Positions 16,538-24,393 are shown, numbered from the stretch's first letter. The stretch: 60,954 bases of DNA from Nocardioides sp. (GCF_030655615.1 NZ_JAURVJ010000208.1:1-60954); one strand, 5' to 3'. The notes: generated by a model from the letters alone, not told the origin. A program made the numbers and translations.

Positions 16538-17973
16538 GAGCCGTCCCCGATGTAGCTCATGACGTGCTTGATGCGGGTGTAGTCCTCGAGTCCGTACATG
16601 GACAGGTCCTTGCCGTAGCCGGAGTGCTTGAAGCCGCCGTGGGGCATCTCGGAGACGAACGGGATGTGGGTGTTGATCCACACGACACCGAAGTCGAGGC
16701 GCTTGGAGACGCGCATCGCGGTGCCGTGGTCCTTGGTCCACACCGACGACGAGAGGCCGTAGCGGACGTCGTTGGCCAGGCGCAGCGCCTCGGCCTCGTC
16801 GGCGAAGGACTGGACCGTCAGGACCGGGCCGAAGATCTCGTCCTGGACCTGCTCGTCGCCCTGGCGCAGTCCGGAGATCACGGTGGGCTCGTAGAAGTAG
16901 CCGACGTCGCCCTGACGGCCACCGCCGGTCTGCAGGGTCGCGTGGTCGGGGAGCCGGTCGACCATCCCGGCGACCCGGTCGAGCTGGTCGGCGCTGTTGA
17001 GCGCGCCGTAGAAGGCGTCCTCGTCGCTGGGCGGGCCCGTGTGCAGTCCGCGGACGGCCTCGGTCAGGGCGGCGGTGAACTCGGCCGCCACGCCGGACTG
17101 GCAGAGCACGCGGGTCGCGGCGGTGCAGTCCTGGCCGGCGTTGAAGAGCCCGGCCTCGGCGATCGCGGTGGCGGCCTTCTCGATGTCGGCGTCGTCGAAG
17201 ACCACGACCGGCGCCTTGCCGCCGAGCTCGAGGTGGACGCGCTTGACGTCGGCCGCCGCGGAGCCCGCGACCTCCATGCCGGCGCGGACCGAGCCGGTGA
17301 TCGACACCATCTGCGGGGTGCGGTGCTCGACGAGCAGCCGGCCGGTGGCGCGGTCGCCGCAGACGACGTTGAGGACGCCGGGCGGCAGGAACTCCTGGCA
17401 GAGCTCGGCCAGGAGCGTCGAGCTGGCCGGCGTGGTGTCGCTCGGCTTGAGGACGACGGTGTTGCCGGCGGCGAGGGCCGGCGCGATCTTCCAGATCATC
17501 ATCATCAGCGGGTAGTTCCACGGCGTGACCTGGCCGACGACCCCGACGGGCTCGCGACGGACGAACGACGTGTGGTCGGCGAGGTACTCCCCGGCCGACT
17601 TGCCCTCGAGCACCCGGGCCGCGCCCGCGAAGAACCGGAAGTGGTCGGAGCTCGGCGGCAGCTCCTCGGAGGCCGTGAGCCCGATCGGCTTGCCGGTGTC
17701 CTGCACCTCCACGGCCACGATCTCGTCGGCCCGCGCGTCGATGGCGTCGGCGATGTGGAGCAGCGCCCGCGCCCGCTCCTGCGGCGTCGTCTCGCCCCAG
17801 GTCTCGAACGCGGCCGCCGCGGCGGCGTAGGCCCGGTCGACGTCGTCGGCACCCGACAGCGGCGCCTGCGCATAGACCTGGCCGGTGCTGGGGTCGACGA
17901 CGTCGTACGTCGTGCCGGACGCGGCCGGGACGAGCGCGCCGCCGACGACGTTGGAGAAGGTGAGGTCCGCCAT
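16534..17973 (-). CDS. Aldehyde dehydrogenase, gamma-aminobutyraldehyde type
   Basis: This 479-residue NAD(P)-dependent aldehyde dehydrogenase has the catalytic Cys in FNAGQDCTAATR and the Glu-containing LELGGKAPVVVFDDAD. The Cys environment (G-Q-D-C-T-A rather than G-Q-x-C) is typical of gamma-aminobutyraldehyde and other amino-aldehyde dehydrogenases, which oxidise the product of putrescine deamination to GABA. It is first in the operon with the saccharopine-dehydrogenase-like gene and divergent from a class III aminotransferase 100 bp away. The substrate is inferred from subgroup features and context. Confidence 0.9.
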   Translation of the reverse strand: MADLTFSNVVGGALVPAASGTTYDVVDPSTGQVYAQAPLSGADDVDRAYAAAAAAFETWGETTPQERARALLHIADAIDARADEIVAVEVQDTGKPIGLTASEELPPSSDHFRFFAGAARVLEGKSAGEYLADHTSFVRREPVGVVGQVTPWNYPLMMMIWKIAPALAAGNTVVLKPSDTTPASSTLLAELCQEFLPPGVLNVVCGDRATGRLLVEHRTPQMVSITGSVRAGMEVAGSAAADVKRVHLELGGKAPVVVFDDADIEKAATAIAEAGLFNAGQDCTAATRVLCQSGVAAEFTAALTEAVRGLHTGPPSDEDAFYGALNSADQLDRVAGMVDRLPDHATLQTGGGRQGDVGYFYEPTVISGLRQGDEQVQDEIFGPVLTVQSFADEAEALRLANDVRYGLSSSVWTKDHGTAMRVSKRLDFGVVWINTHIPFVSEMPHGGFKHSGYGKDLSMYGLEDYTRIKHVMSYIGDGS

Positions 17974-17981
17974 GGGACGTG

Positions 17982-17987
17982 AGCCTA
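17982..17987 (-). promoter_or_regulatory. -10 hexamer TAGGCT for the aldehyde dehydrogenase
   Basis: An 8-nt spacer leads to the ATG at 17973. It lies in the 100-bp gap shared with the divergent aminotransferase gene. Confidence 0.5.
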
Positions 17988-18061
17988 GCGATCACTGCGG
18001 ATTTCGTCGCCTGTCGGCGCAAGACCTGCGGATCCACTTGCCCGAGCCCCCTCCGACCGCG

Positions 18062-18067
18062 CACGAT
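18062..18067 (+). promoter_or_regulatory. -10-like hexamer CACGAT for the aminotransferase
   Basis: It ends six nt before the ATG at 18074. It keeps the A2 and T6 bases of TAnnnT. The Lrp-type regulator at 19473 may act in this intergenic region, but no clear operator was found. Confidence 0.4.
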
Positions 18068-18073
18068 GGGGGC

Positions 18074-19444
18074 ATGGCTCTCGACGAGGCGCACCTGCAG
18101 CAGGCCGCCAAGGACCACCTCTGGATGCACTTCACGCGCCACGGCGCCTACGCCGGCAACGACGTGCCGATCATGGTGCGCGGCGAGGGCGTCCATCTCT
18201 ACGACTCCCAGGGCAAGCGATACCTCGACGGGCTCGCCGGCCTGTTCGTCAGCCAGCTCGGCCACGGGCGCGAGGACCTCGCCGAGGCGGCGGCCCGGCA
18301 GGCCAAGGAGCTGGCGTTCATGCCGCTGTGGTCCTACGCCCACCCGAGCGCGATCGAGCTGGCCGAGAAGGTGGCGTCCTACGCCCCCGGCGACCTCAAC
18401 CGGGTGTTCTTCACCAGCGGTGGCGGCGAGGCGGTCGAGTCGGCGTGGAAGCTCGCCAAGAACTACTTCAAGCTCACCGGCAAGCCGATGAAGCACAAGG
18501 TCATCAGCCGCACCATCGCCTACCACGGCACCACCGCGGGCGCCCTCTCGATCACCGGGCTCCCGCTGCTCAAGCAGCAGTTCGAGCCGTTGGTGCCCTC
18601 GACGTTCCGGGTGCCCAACACCAACATCTTCCGCGCTCCGATCCACGGCGACGACCCCGACGCGTTCGGTCGCTGGGCCGCCGACCAGATCGGCGTCGCC
18701 ATCGAGAACGAGGGTCCCGACACCGTCGCCGCCGTCTTCCTCGAGCCGGTGCAGAACGCCGGTGGCTGCTTCCCGCCGCCGCCCGGCTACTTCGACCGGG
18801 TCCGTGAGATCTGCGACGAGCACGACGTCCTGCTGGTCTCCGACGAGGTCATCTGCGCCTTCGGGCGCCTCGGCTACATGTTCGGTGCGGAGCGGTTCGG
18901 CTACCAGCCCGACATCATCACCTGCGCCAAGGGCATCACCTCCGGCTACGCCCCGCTCGGCGCGATGATCGCCAGCGACCGGCTGATGGCGCCGTTCCTC
19001 GAGGACAAGGCAATGTTCGCCCACGGCTACACGTTCGGCGGCCACCCGGTCTCGACGGCCGTGGGTCTCAAGAACCTGCAGATCTTCGAGGAGGAGGGCG
19101 TCCTCGAGCACGTCCGCACCAACGCGCCGGCGCTCCGCGCCACCCTCGAGCGCCTCAAGGACCTGCCGATCGTCGGCGACGTCCGCGGCGACGGCTACTT
19201 CTACGGCATCGAGCTGGTCAAGGACCAGGCCACGCGCGAGACCTTCACCGCCGAGGAGTGCGAGCGGCTGCTCTTCGGCTTCGTCTCCAAGCAGCTCTAC
19301 GCCGAGGGCCTCTACTGCCGCGCCGACGACCGGGGCGACCCCGTCGTCCAGCTCGCGCCGCCGCTCGTCTGCGACCAGACCCACTTCGACGAGATGGAGC
19401 AGATCCTGCGCACCGTCCTCGACAAGGCCGGGTCGATGCTCTGA
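18074..19444 (+). CDS. Class III PLP-dependent aminotransferase
   Basis: This 456-residue protein belongs to the omega/polyamine aminotransferase group. The PLP Lys lies in IITCAKGITSGYAPLGAM, the cofactor Asp in LLVSDEVICAFGRLG, and the substrate and phosphate loops in FFTSGGGEAVESAWK and FGGHPVSTAVGL. Such enzymes move an amino group from putrescine, cadaverine or a beta/omega-amino acid to pyruvate or 2-oxoglutarate, producing the aldehyde handled by the divergent dehydrogenase. An in-frame start at 17885 was rejected because it runs back across the divergent promoter and into the dehydrogenase gene. An Lrp gene follows 28 bp downstream. Confidence 0.9.
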   Translation: MALDEAHLQQAAKDHLWMHFTRHGAYAGNDVPIMVRGEGVHLYDSQGKRYLDGLAGLFVSQLGHGREDLAEAAARQAKELAFMPLWSYAHPSAIELAEKVASYAPGDLNRVFFTSGGGEAVESAWKLAKNYFKLTGKPMKHKVISRTIAYHGTTAGALSITGLPLLKQQFEPLVPSTFRVPNTNIFRAPIHGDDPDAFGRWAADQIGVAIENEGPDTVAAVFLEPVQNAGGCFPPPPGYFDRVREICDEHDVLLVSDEVICAFGRLGYMFGAERFGYQPDIITCAKGITSGYAPLGAMIASDRLMAPFLEDKAMFAHGYTFGGHPVSTAVGLKNLQIFEEEGVLEHVRTNAPALRATLERLKDLPIVGDVRGDGYFYGIELVKDQATRETFTAEECERLLFGFVSKQLYAEGLYCRADDRGDPVVQLAPPLVCDQTHFDEMEQILRTVLDKAGSML

Positions 19445-19472
19445 GGGCGGGGCTTGTGGAAGGCTCGGTGTC

Positions 19473-19934
19473 GTGACCACCCGACCGGCTCCCCTCGACG
19501 ACGTGGCCAAGGCGATCATCGAGCAGCTGCAACGTGACGGACGCCAGTCCTACGCCTCGATCGGCAAGGAGGTCGGGCTGTCCGAGGCCGCCGTGCGTCA
19601 GCGCGTGCAGAAGCTCGTCGACGCCGGCATCATGCAGATCGTCGCGGTCACCGACCCCATGCAGCGCGGCTTCGCCCGCCAGGCCATGATCGGCGTGACC
19701 GTCACCGGCGCCCTCGAGCCGGTCGCCGACGCCCTGTCCGCGATCGAGGAGGTCGACTACGTCGTCATCACCGCCGGCCGCTACGACCTGCTCGCCGAGA
19801 TCGTCTGCGAGAGCGACGACCACCTCCTCGAGCTGATCTCCACCCAGATCCGCAGCATCCCCGGCGTCCTCTCCACCGAGACCTTCATGTACCTCGGCCT
19901 CCGCAAGCAGTCCTACTCCTGGGGCGTCCGCTGA
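19473..19934 (+). CDS. Lrp/AsnC-family transcriptional regulator
   Basis: This 153-residue protein has an N-terminal winged HTH (about 8-60: LDDVAKAIIEQLQRDGR to AVRQRVQKLVDAGI) and a C-terminal RAM/ACT-like ligand domain (about 70-150, ending STETFMYLGLRKQSY). Lrp proteins form octamers and sense amino acids or related amines. Its position directly after the aminotransferase suggests it controls this amine-catabolic locus. The start is a GTG; a weak purine-rich stretch precedes it. Confidence 0.92.
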   Translation: MTTRPAPLDDVAKAIIEQLQRDGRQSYASIGKEVGLSEAAVRQRVQKLVDAGIMQIVAVTDPMQRGFARQAMIGVTVTGALEPVADALSAIEEVDYVVITAGRYDLLAEIVCESDDHLLELISTQIRSIPGVLSTETFMYLGLRKQSYSWGVR

Positions 19935-19945
19935 CCTGACCCTCC

Positions 19946-19961
19946 AGGGGTCGGGACCCCT
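19946..19961 (+). terminator. Hairpin after the Lrp gene
   Basis: Perfect 7-bp arms AGGGGTC/GACCCCT are separated by GG, starting 12 bp after the stop codon. A second hairpin-capable repeat, TCGCGA-GCCA-TCGCGA (19961-19976), follows. There is no T-run, so termination is likely but not certain. Confidence 0.5.
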
Positions 19962-20021
19962 CGCGAGCCATCGCGACGTGTTGCGTGCAGACGGCTTGAG
20001 CGAGGTCCCGCTGTCCTGATA

Positions 20022-20044
20022 TAACTCTATTGAGTTAGTTAACT
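20022..20044. promoter_or_regulatory. AT-rich palindromic operator/promoter before the rhodanese gene
   Basis: TAACTC-TATT-GAGTTA (20022-20037) is a perfect 6-bp-arm palindrome, overlapped by AGTTAACT (20037-20044). The block is strikingly AT-rich against its surroundings and is 53-75 bp before the start codon, as expected for a regulated promoter. No regulator gene adjoins it. Confidence 0.6.
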
Positions 20045-20096
20045 TAATGGCTCATCGGACCACCACCCCGCCCGGCTCACCGAAGGAGATGTGCTC

Positions 20097-20870
20097 GTGA
20101 CCGACCTCGTCACCGGCCTCGGCCCGGTTCGCCGCCACGTCGAACGGGTCGACCACGTCGAACGGGTCGACCGGCTCGACCGCGCCGGAGCCGGCGCCGC
20201 CGCTCCCCGCAGCGCCCGCCGCGTCACATCCGAGGAGGTCCGCGACGCCGTGCTGTCCGGCTCGTGGGTCATCGACCTGCGCGGCCGGGCCGCGTTCGCC
20301 GAGGGCCACCTGCCCGGGAGCGTCAACGTCGAGTACTCCGCCCAGTTCGCGACCTACGTCGGCTGGCTCGTGCCCTGGGACGACGACCTCGTCCTGCTCA
20401 CCGACACAGCCGAGGTCCTCGAGCCCGCACTGCGCGACCTCGCCCGGATCGGGATCGACCGCGTCGGTGCGCACGTCGATACCCCCGACAGTCCTCAGGA
20501 CGGCGCCCACGACGGTGCGCCCGAGCCGCTCACGGCGAGCTACCGGCGGGCCGACTGGGCGGCGTACCGCGAGGCCCGGACCTTCGCCGCCGCCACCGGC
20601 ACCCGCGGCCCCGTCGTCGTCGACGTCCGCCAGCGCGACGAGTGGCTCGACGGCCACCTTCCCGGCGCGCTGCACCTGCCGGTCCACGAGGTCGAGACGG
20701 CCGGGCGCCGGATGCCGCCGGGCGAGCTGTGGGTCCACTGCCGCTCCGGCTACCGCGCCGGCATCGCCGCGAGCCTGCTGCACCGCGCCGGTCGCGACGT
20801 CGTGCACGTCGACGACACCTGGGAGCGCGTCGGCGAGCTCCACATCGAGACCACCGCGGCCGCTGCCTGA
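20097..20870 (+). CDS. Tandem rhodanese-domain protein
   Basis: This 257-residue protein has two rhodanese folds. The first (about 40-135) reads VLLTDTAE where the active loop should be, so it lacks the Cys and is probably structural. The second (about 145-250) has an intact loop HCRSGYRAG, so it can carry a persulfide. Rhodaneses move sulfane sulfur between thiols or to cyanide. The GTG at 20097 was chosen over that at 20091 because AAGGAG (20083-20088) is 8 nt away rather than 2. Residues 13-24 come from an exact 18-bp tandem duplication. Confidence 0.85.
   Translation: MTDLVTGLGPVRRHVERVDHVERVDRLDRAGAGAAAPRSARRVTSEEVRDAVLSGSWVIDLRGRAAFAEGHLPGSVNVEYSAQFATYVGWLVPWDDDLVLLTDTAEVLEPALRDLARIGIDRVGAHVDTPDSPQDGAHDGAPEPLTASYRRADWAAYREARTFAAATGTRGPVVVDVRQRDEWLDGHLPGALHLPVHEVETAGRRMPPGELWVHCRSGYRAGIAASLLHRAGRDVVHVDDTWERVGELHIETTAAAA
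20136..20171 (+). repeat. Exact 18-bp tandem duplication in the rhodanese gene
   Basis: Two identical units (20136-20153 and 20154-20171) encode HVERVD twice in the N-terminal linker before the first rhodanese domain. They look like a recent in-frame slippage product. Confidence 0.9.
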
Positions 20871-20890
20871 CCGCCGCCGCTTAATCGCTT

Positions 20891-20912
20891 GCGGACGTCG
20901 TACGACGTCCGC
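20891..20912. promoter_or_regulatory. Perfect 22-bp palindrome
   Basis: The sequence reads the same on both strands with arms GCGGACGTCGT/ACGACGTCCGC and no loop. It lies 20 bp after the rhodanese stop and 55 bp before the leader ORF. The absence of a loop favours a protein-binding site over an RNA hairpin, though termination after the rhodanese gene is possible. A longer-range pair GGCACC/GGTGCC follows at about 20919-20949. Confidence 0.6.
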
Positions 20913-20966
20913 CACCCTGGCACCGAGTCGCCGGCGAGCCGCTGGTGCCGTCGAGAGGAGCGTGAC

Positions 20967-21059
20967 ATGTCCATGACTGTCGTTGGCCTGTCCGCAGACC
21001 ACTCCCTCCTCCTCGAAACGAGCACCACCACCCATGACCTCCCAGGGCTTCACGCCTGA
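20967..21059 (+). CDS. Possible 30-residue leader ORF overlapping the RIO-kinase start
   Basis: ATG at 20967 is preceded by a strong ribosome-binding site GAGAGGAG (20953-20960) with 6-nt spacing. The frame runs 31 codons, starting M-S-M-T-V-V-G-L-S-A-D and ending in TGA at 21057. It overlaps the kinase gene's first 26 nt in another frame. The peptide has no recognisable domain. Because the kinase ATG itself lacks an SD, the ORF may couple translation to it. Confidence 0.45.
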   Translation: MSMTVVGLSADHSLLLETSTTTHDLPGLHA

Positions 21060-21906
21060 CCCGTACGACCCCCAGCACGACCTCCACCCCGACTTCACCG
21101 TCGACTGGACCACCTACGACGACGTCGACGACGGCACCCAGCGCTGGTCGACCTGGCTCAGCGTCGAGCCGCTCTCGCGCGGCCCTGAGCCCCGTCCCGA
21201 CTGGGTCGTGACGTCGCAGGGCGCCGTCGACACCGAGCTCGGCATCCTCAAGACCGGCAAGGAGGCCGACGTCTTCCTGCTCGAGCGCGCCGACCCGCTC
21301 GAACCCGACAAGGCCGTCGTGATGGCGGCCAAGCGCTACCGCTCCACCGAGCACCGCACGTTCCACCGCTCAGCCGGCTACACCGAGGGCCGCGCGATGA
21401 AGCGGTCCCGCGACGAGCGCGCCCTCAAGCGCAAGTCGACCTTCGGCAAGCTCGTCGCGTCCGGCGAGTGGGCGACCTCGGAGTGGGACGCGCTCAAGCG
21501 CTTCTGGTCCCTCGGGCTGCCGGTCCCCTACCCGGTGCAGATCGACGGCACCGAGATCCTCATGGAGTGGATCACCGTCGACGGCGACAGTGCGCCGCGC
21601 CTCGCGCAGACCCGCCCCGAGCCGGCGCTGCTGGCGTCGTACTTCGACCAGCTGCGCGACGCGATGGCGACGATGGTGCAGTCCGGGATCGTCCATGGCG
21701 ACCTGTCCGCCTACAACATCCTGGCCGCGGGCGACCGGCTGGTCATCATCGACCTCCCGCAGATCGTCGACCTGGTCGGCAACACCAACGGGTTCGACTA
21801 CCTGATGCGCGACTGCACCAACGTCTGCGCCTGGTTCCGGCAGAAGGGGCTCGAGGCCGCCGACGAGCAGGAGCTGTTCGGTGACCTGATGGCCCATGCG
21901 TTCTAG
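21034..21906 (+). CDS. RIO1-type atypical serine/threonine protein kinase
   Basis: This 290-residue protein has the RIO kinase landmarks: STGKEADV-like P-loop (LKTGKEADVFLLE, 72-84), ATP Lys100 in AAKRYR, catalytic loop H221-G-D-L-S-A-Y-N-I-L, and metal Asp240 in IIDLPQ. In archaea and eukaryotes RIO1 acts in ribosome maturation; bacterial homologues are poorly understood. The ATG at 21034 fits the family's variable N-terminus. There is no SD in front, but an upstream ORF with a strong SD overlaps it. A GC-rich hairpin follows the stop. Confidence 0.88.
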   Translation: MTSQGFTPDPYDPQHDLHPDFTVDWTTYDDVDDGTQRWSTWLSVEPLSRGPEPRPDWVVTSQGAVDTELGILKTGKEADVFLLERADPLEPDKAVVMAAKRYRSTEHRTFHRSAGYTEGRAMKRSRDERALKRKSTFGKLVASGEWATSEWDALKRFWSLGLPVPYPVQIDGTEILMEWITVDGDSAPRLAQTRPEPALLASYFDQLRDAMATMVQSGIVHGDLSAYNILAAGDRLVIIDLPQIVDLVGNTNGFDYLMRDCTNVCAWFRQKGLEAADEQELFGDLMAHAF

Positions 21907-21920
21907 GGCGGCCCGCCCGG

Positions 21921-21944
21921 TGGGGTCAGGGCTATCTGACCCCA
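21921..21944 (+). terminator. Hairpin after the RIO-kinase gene
   Basis: Perfect 9-bp arms TGGGGTCAG/CTGACCCCA with a 6-nt loop GGCTAT begin 15 bp after the stop codon. No T-run follows, so it is an actinobacterial-style hairpin. Confidence 0.65.
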
Positions 21945-21975
21945 TCGGGTCGCTGCGCTCCGGTCGAGACGTGAG

Positions 21976-21981
21976 TAGCCT
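21976..21981 (+). promoter_or_regulatory. -10 hexamer TAGCCT for the LOG-family gene
   Basis: An 8-nt spacer leads to the GTG at 21990. It lies downstream of the hairpin at 21921-21944. Confidence 0.5.
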
Positions 21982-21989
21982 CGGCTGAC

Positions 21990-23072
21990 GTGAAGCGGTC
22001 TCGGGGGCGCGTCGTGCACATCGAGTCGGTGGCCGACCTCGACCACCGGCTGGCCGGCGGCGCGCGGCGGCTCGGCTCGTGGCGGGTCCACCGGCTCGAC
22101 CTGGTCGGCCGGGCCGGGGAGCTGCTCGCCCGCGACGTGCGCGGGGCGGCGTTCCTGGGCTGCACCTTCGCCCCGGGCGACGACGACGCCCTTTCCGCGG
22201 CCGGCGCGCTGGTCCTGCCCGACGTCAACGCGTCGCCGCTCGACGTCTACCGGCCGCACCTCTACACGCCCGACGAGCTCTTCGACCGCACGCCCTACTC
22301 CCGCAGCCTCGACGCACGCACCTACGCCTGGGCCCAGCGGGTGCCCGGTCGCGACGACACCCTGGCCGCGGCGCTGCACGACCACGCCATCGACGAGGCC
22401 CTGGCCCAGTTCGTCTCCGGGAGGCGCATCGTCGGCGTGATGGGCGGCCACGCGCTGGCTCGGGACGAGCCGGCGTACGCCGAGGCGGCCCGGCTCGGAC
22501 GCGCCCTCGGCCAGACGCTCGTCGTGGCCACCGGTGGCGGCCCGGGCGCGATGGAGGCCGCCAACCTCGGCGGCCGGCTCGCCGCGCTCGACGTGAGCGC
22601 CCTGGAGACCGCGCTGGAGATCCTGGCCGAGGTGCCGTCCTACCGCCCCTCGATCGACGCGTGGGCCTCCTGCGCGCGCACCGCCGTCGCCGGCCAGCCC
22701 GAGCCCACCACGACCCTGGGCGTGCCGACGTGGCACTACGGCCACGAGCCGCCCAACCTCTTCGCCACGGCGATCGCCAAGTACGTCCGCAACGCCACCC
22801 GCGAGGCCGTGCTGCTCGAGGTCTGCGACGCCGGCATCGTGTTCCTGCCCGGCGCCGCCGGGACCGTGCAGGAGGTCTTCCAGGACGCTTGCGAGAACTA
22901 CTACGCCGAGGAGACCTCGGTCGCGCCCATGGTCCTCGTGGGCCGACGGCACTGGACCAGGACGGTGCCGACCTGGCCGCTGCTGCAGGCGCTGGCCAAG
23001 GGCCGGCCGATGGAGTCGCGCGTGCACCTCGTCGACACCGTCGACGAGGCGGCCGCGCTGCTCGCGGGGTGA
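21990..23072 (+). CDS. LOG-family (lysine decarboxylase-like) nucleotide hydrolase
   Basis: This 360-residue protein has the LOG/Rossmann core in its second half: VGVMGGHALARDE, VVATGGGPGAMEAANLGG and the C-terminal FLPGAAGTVQEVFQDA, which corresponds to the family's PGG-x-GT-x2-E. LOG proteins cleave N-glycosidic bonds of nucleoside monophosphates such as cytokinin ribotides; others are of unknown role. The first about 130 residues are an extra domain not needed for LOG activity, so the protein is longer than the usual 180-250. Gene and GT4 gene converge on a strong hairpin. Confidence 0.8.
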   Translation: MKRSRGRVVHIESVADLDHRLAGGARRLGSWRVHRLDLVGRAGELLARDVRGAAFLGCTFAPGDDDALSAAGALVLPDVNASPLDVYRPHLYTPDELFDRTPYSRSLDARTYAWAQRVPGRDDTLAAALHDHAIDEALAQFVSGRRIVGVMGGHALARDEPAYAEAARLGRALGQTLVVATGGGPGAMEAANLGGRLAALDVSALETALEILAEVPSYRPSIDAWASCARTAVAGQPEPTTTLGVPTWHYGHEPPNLFATAIAKYVRNATREAVLLEVCDAGIVFLPGAAGTVQEVFQDACENYYAEETSVAPMVLVGRRHWTRTVPTWPLLQALAKGRPMESRVHLVDTVDEAAALLAG

Positions 23073-23084
23073 TGATCCGGCCCG

Positions 23085-23108
23085 CGAACCGCGCAGTTGC
23101 GCGGTTCG
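23085..23108. terminator. Bidirectional terminator hairpin
   Basis: Perfect 11-bp arms CGAACCGCGCA/TGCGCGGTTCG separated by GT lie centrally in the 61-bp gap between the convergent LOG-family and GT4 genes, so it can serve both. Confidence 0.75.
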
Positions 23109-23133
23109 TGGCCGCCACCCAGCCCGACCCACC

Positions 23134-24312
23134 TCAGCCCGACAGTGCGTCCCACTCCGCCCGGTCGGCGACGACCTCGCGGTAGTGCCCGACCAGGGCC
23201 TCGTTGACCGAGCGCCACGACCGGTCGGCGACCGAGCGCCGCGCGGCCAGGCCCACCCGGCGCCGGAGCGCAGGGTCGGAGGCGAGCAGGTCGACGAAGG
23301 TCGCGAGGTCGGCGGCGTCGCCGGGTCGGTAGAGGAAGCCGGCCACGCCGTCGTCCACCACGTCGACCGGTCCGCCCTGGCGCGGGGCGACCACCGGGAC
23401 GCCGGACGCGAGGGCCTCCTGGGCCGACTGGCAGTAGGTCTCGTGGCGCCCGGTGTGGACGAACACGTCGAGCGAGGCGTACGCCGCCCCGAGCTCGTCA
23501 CCGTGCAGCACCCCGAGGAGGTGCGCCCCGGGCAGCAGCGACCGCAGCCGGTGCTCCTCGGGCCCGCCGCCGACGACGACCAGCTGGAGGCGCGGGTCGT
23601 CGGCCAGGACGGCGAGCAGGTCCAGCTCCTTCTCGGGGGCGAGCCGACCGACGTAGCCGACCAGGACCCGCCCGGGAGCATCACCGAGGAGGCGGGACCG
23701 CAGGGCGGGGTCGCGCCGGTCGGGGCGGAACTGCTCCAGGTCGACGCCACGCGGCCACAAGGCGGTGCCGGGGACGTCGAGGTCGGCGAGCTGGCGCAGG
23801 CTGGCCGAGGAGGGGGCGAGGGTGCGGTCGACCCGGGTGTGGATGCGGCGGGTGAGGGCCGCCATCGCCGCGGCACCCCCCGGCACGTCGTAGCGCTCGG
23901 CGAAGCCGACCAGGTCGGTCTGGTAGATCGCGACCGTCGGGATGCCGAGCTCAGCCGCCACCTTGGCGGCCTGGTAGCCGAGCGTCGCCGGCGAGGCGAT
24001 GTGGACGACGTCGGGCGCGAACCGGAGCATCGTGCGACGCAGGCGCCGCCGGGTCTCCAGCCCGATCTTGAAGTCGCGGTAGAACGGCAGCGTCGCGCCC
24101 CGGGCGTGCCGCACGCGGAAGCCGGCGTAGACGTCGGGGCCGGTCGGGGCGACCACCTCGGCGTCGTGGCCCTCGGCGGCGAGGTGGTCGAGCACCCGGC
24201 GCACGGAGCCGGTGACGCCGTTGACCTGTGGGAGGAAGGACTCGGCGACCACCAGGACGCGGAGCCGGGAGGAGGGGCGGGAAGCACGGGCGAGCGGGAG
24301 CACGTCGGCCAT
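23134..24312 (-). CDS. Family 4 glycosyltransferase, mannosyltransferase-like
   Basis: This 392-residue GT-B enzyme has the N-terminal acceptor motif ESFLPQVNGVTGSVRRVLDHL typical of MgtA/PimB-like actinobacterial mannosyltransferases. The C-terminal donor site has GYVGRLAPEKELD and the E-X7-E motif in GRHETYCQSAQEALASG. These enzymes add mannose from GDP-mannose to glycolipids such as PIMs or glucuronyl-diacylglycerol. The acceptor here is unproven. The enzyme is cytoplasmic and probably membrane-peripheral. TAGCGT seven nt before the ATG indicates its own leaderless promoter. Confidence 0.9.
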   Translation of the reverse strand: MADVLPLARASRPSSRLRVLVVAESFLPQVNGVTGSVRRVLDHLAAEGHDAEVVAPTGPDVYAGFRVRHARGATLPFYRDFKIGLETRRRLRRTMLRFAPDVVHIASPATLGYQAAKVAAELGIPTVAIYQTDLVGFAERYDVPGGAAAMAALTRRIHTRVDRTLAPSSASLRQLADLDVPGTALWPRGVDLEQFRPDRRDPALRSRLLGDAPGRVLVGYVGRLAPEKELDLLAVLADDPRLQLVVVGGGPEEHRLRSLLPGAHLLGVLHGDELGAAYASLDVFVHTGRHETYCQSAQEALASGVPVVAPRQGGPVDVVDDGVAGFLYRPGDAADLATFVDLLASDPALRRRVGLAARRSVADRSWRSVNEALVGHYREVVADRAEWDALSG

Positions 24313-24319
24313 GACGCCG

Positions 24320-24325
24320 ACGCTA
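24320..24325 (-). promoter_or_regulatory. -10 hexamer TAGCGT for the GT4 gene
   Basis: A 7-nt spacer leads to the ATG at 24312, in the 81-bp gap after the GNAT gene at 24394. Confidence 0.5.
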
Positions 24326-24393
24326 GGGACGCTCCGTCAACGAGGGGCGGTCGCCGCGTGGCGCGTGCGTGGCCCGTTCGTGAACGTCGGTCG

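Noticed and set aside
17988-18061. Lrp operator around CGCC-TGTC-GGCG between the divergent amine genes
   Set aside because: The arms are only 4 bp and GC-rich, which is expected by chance in this DNA; no repeat of the motif was found.
16538-19519. Upstream in-frame extension of the saccharopine-dehydrogenase-like gene to about 1400 codons
   Set aside because: The extra part is Arg/Gly-rich and crosses the aldehyde dehydrogenase in another frame and the aminotransferase on the other strand. The GTG at 16537 coincides with the family N-terminus.
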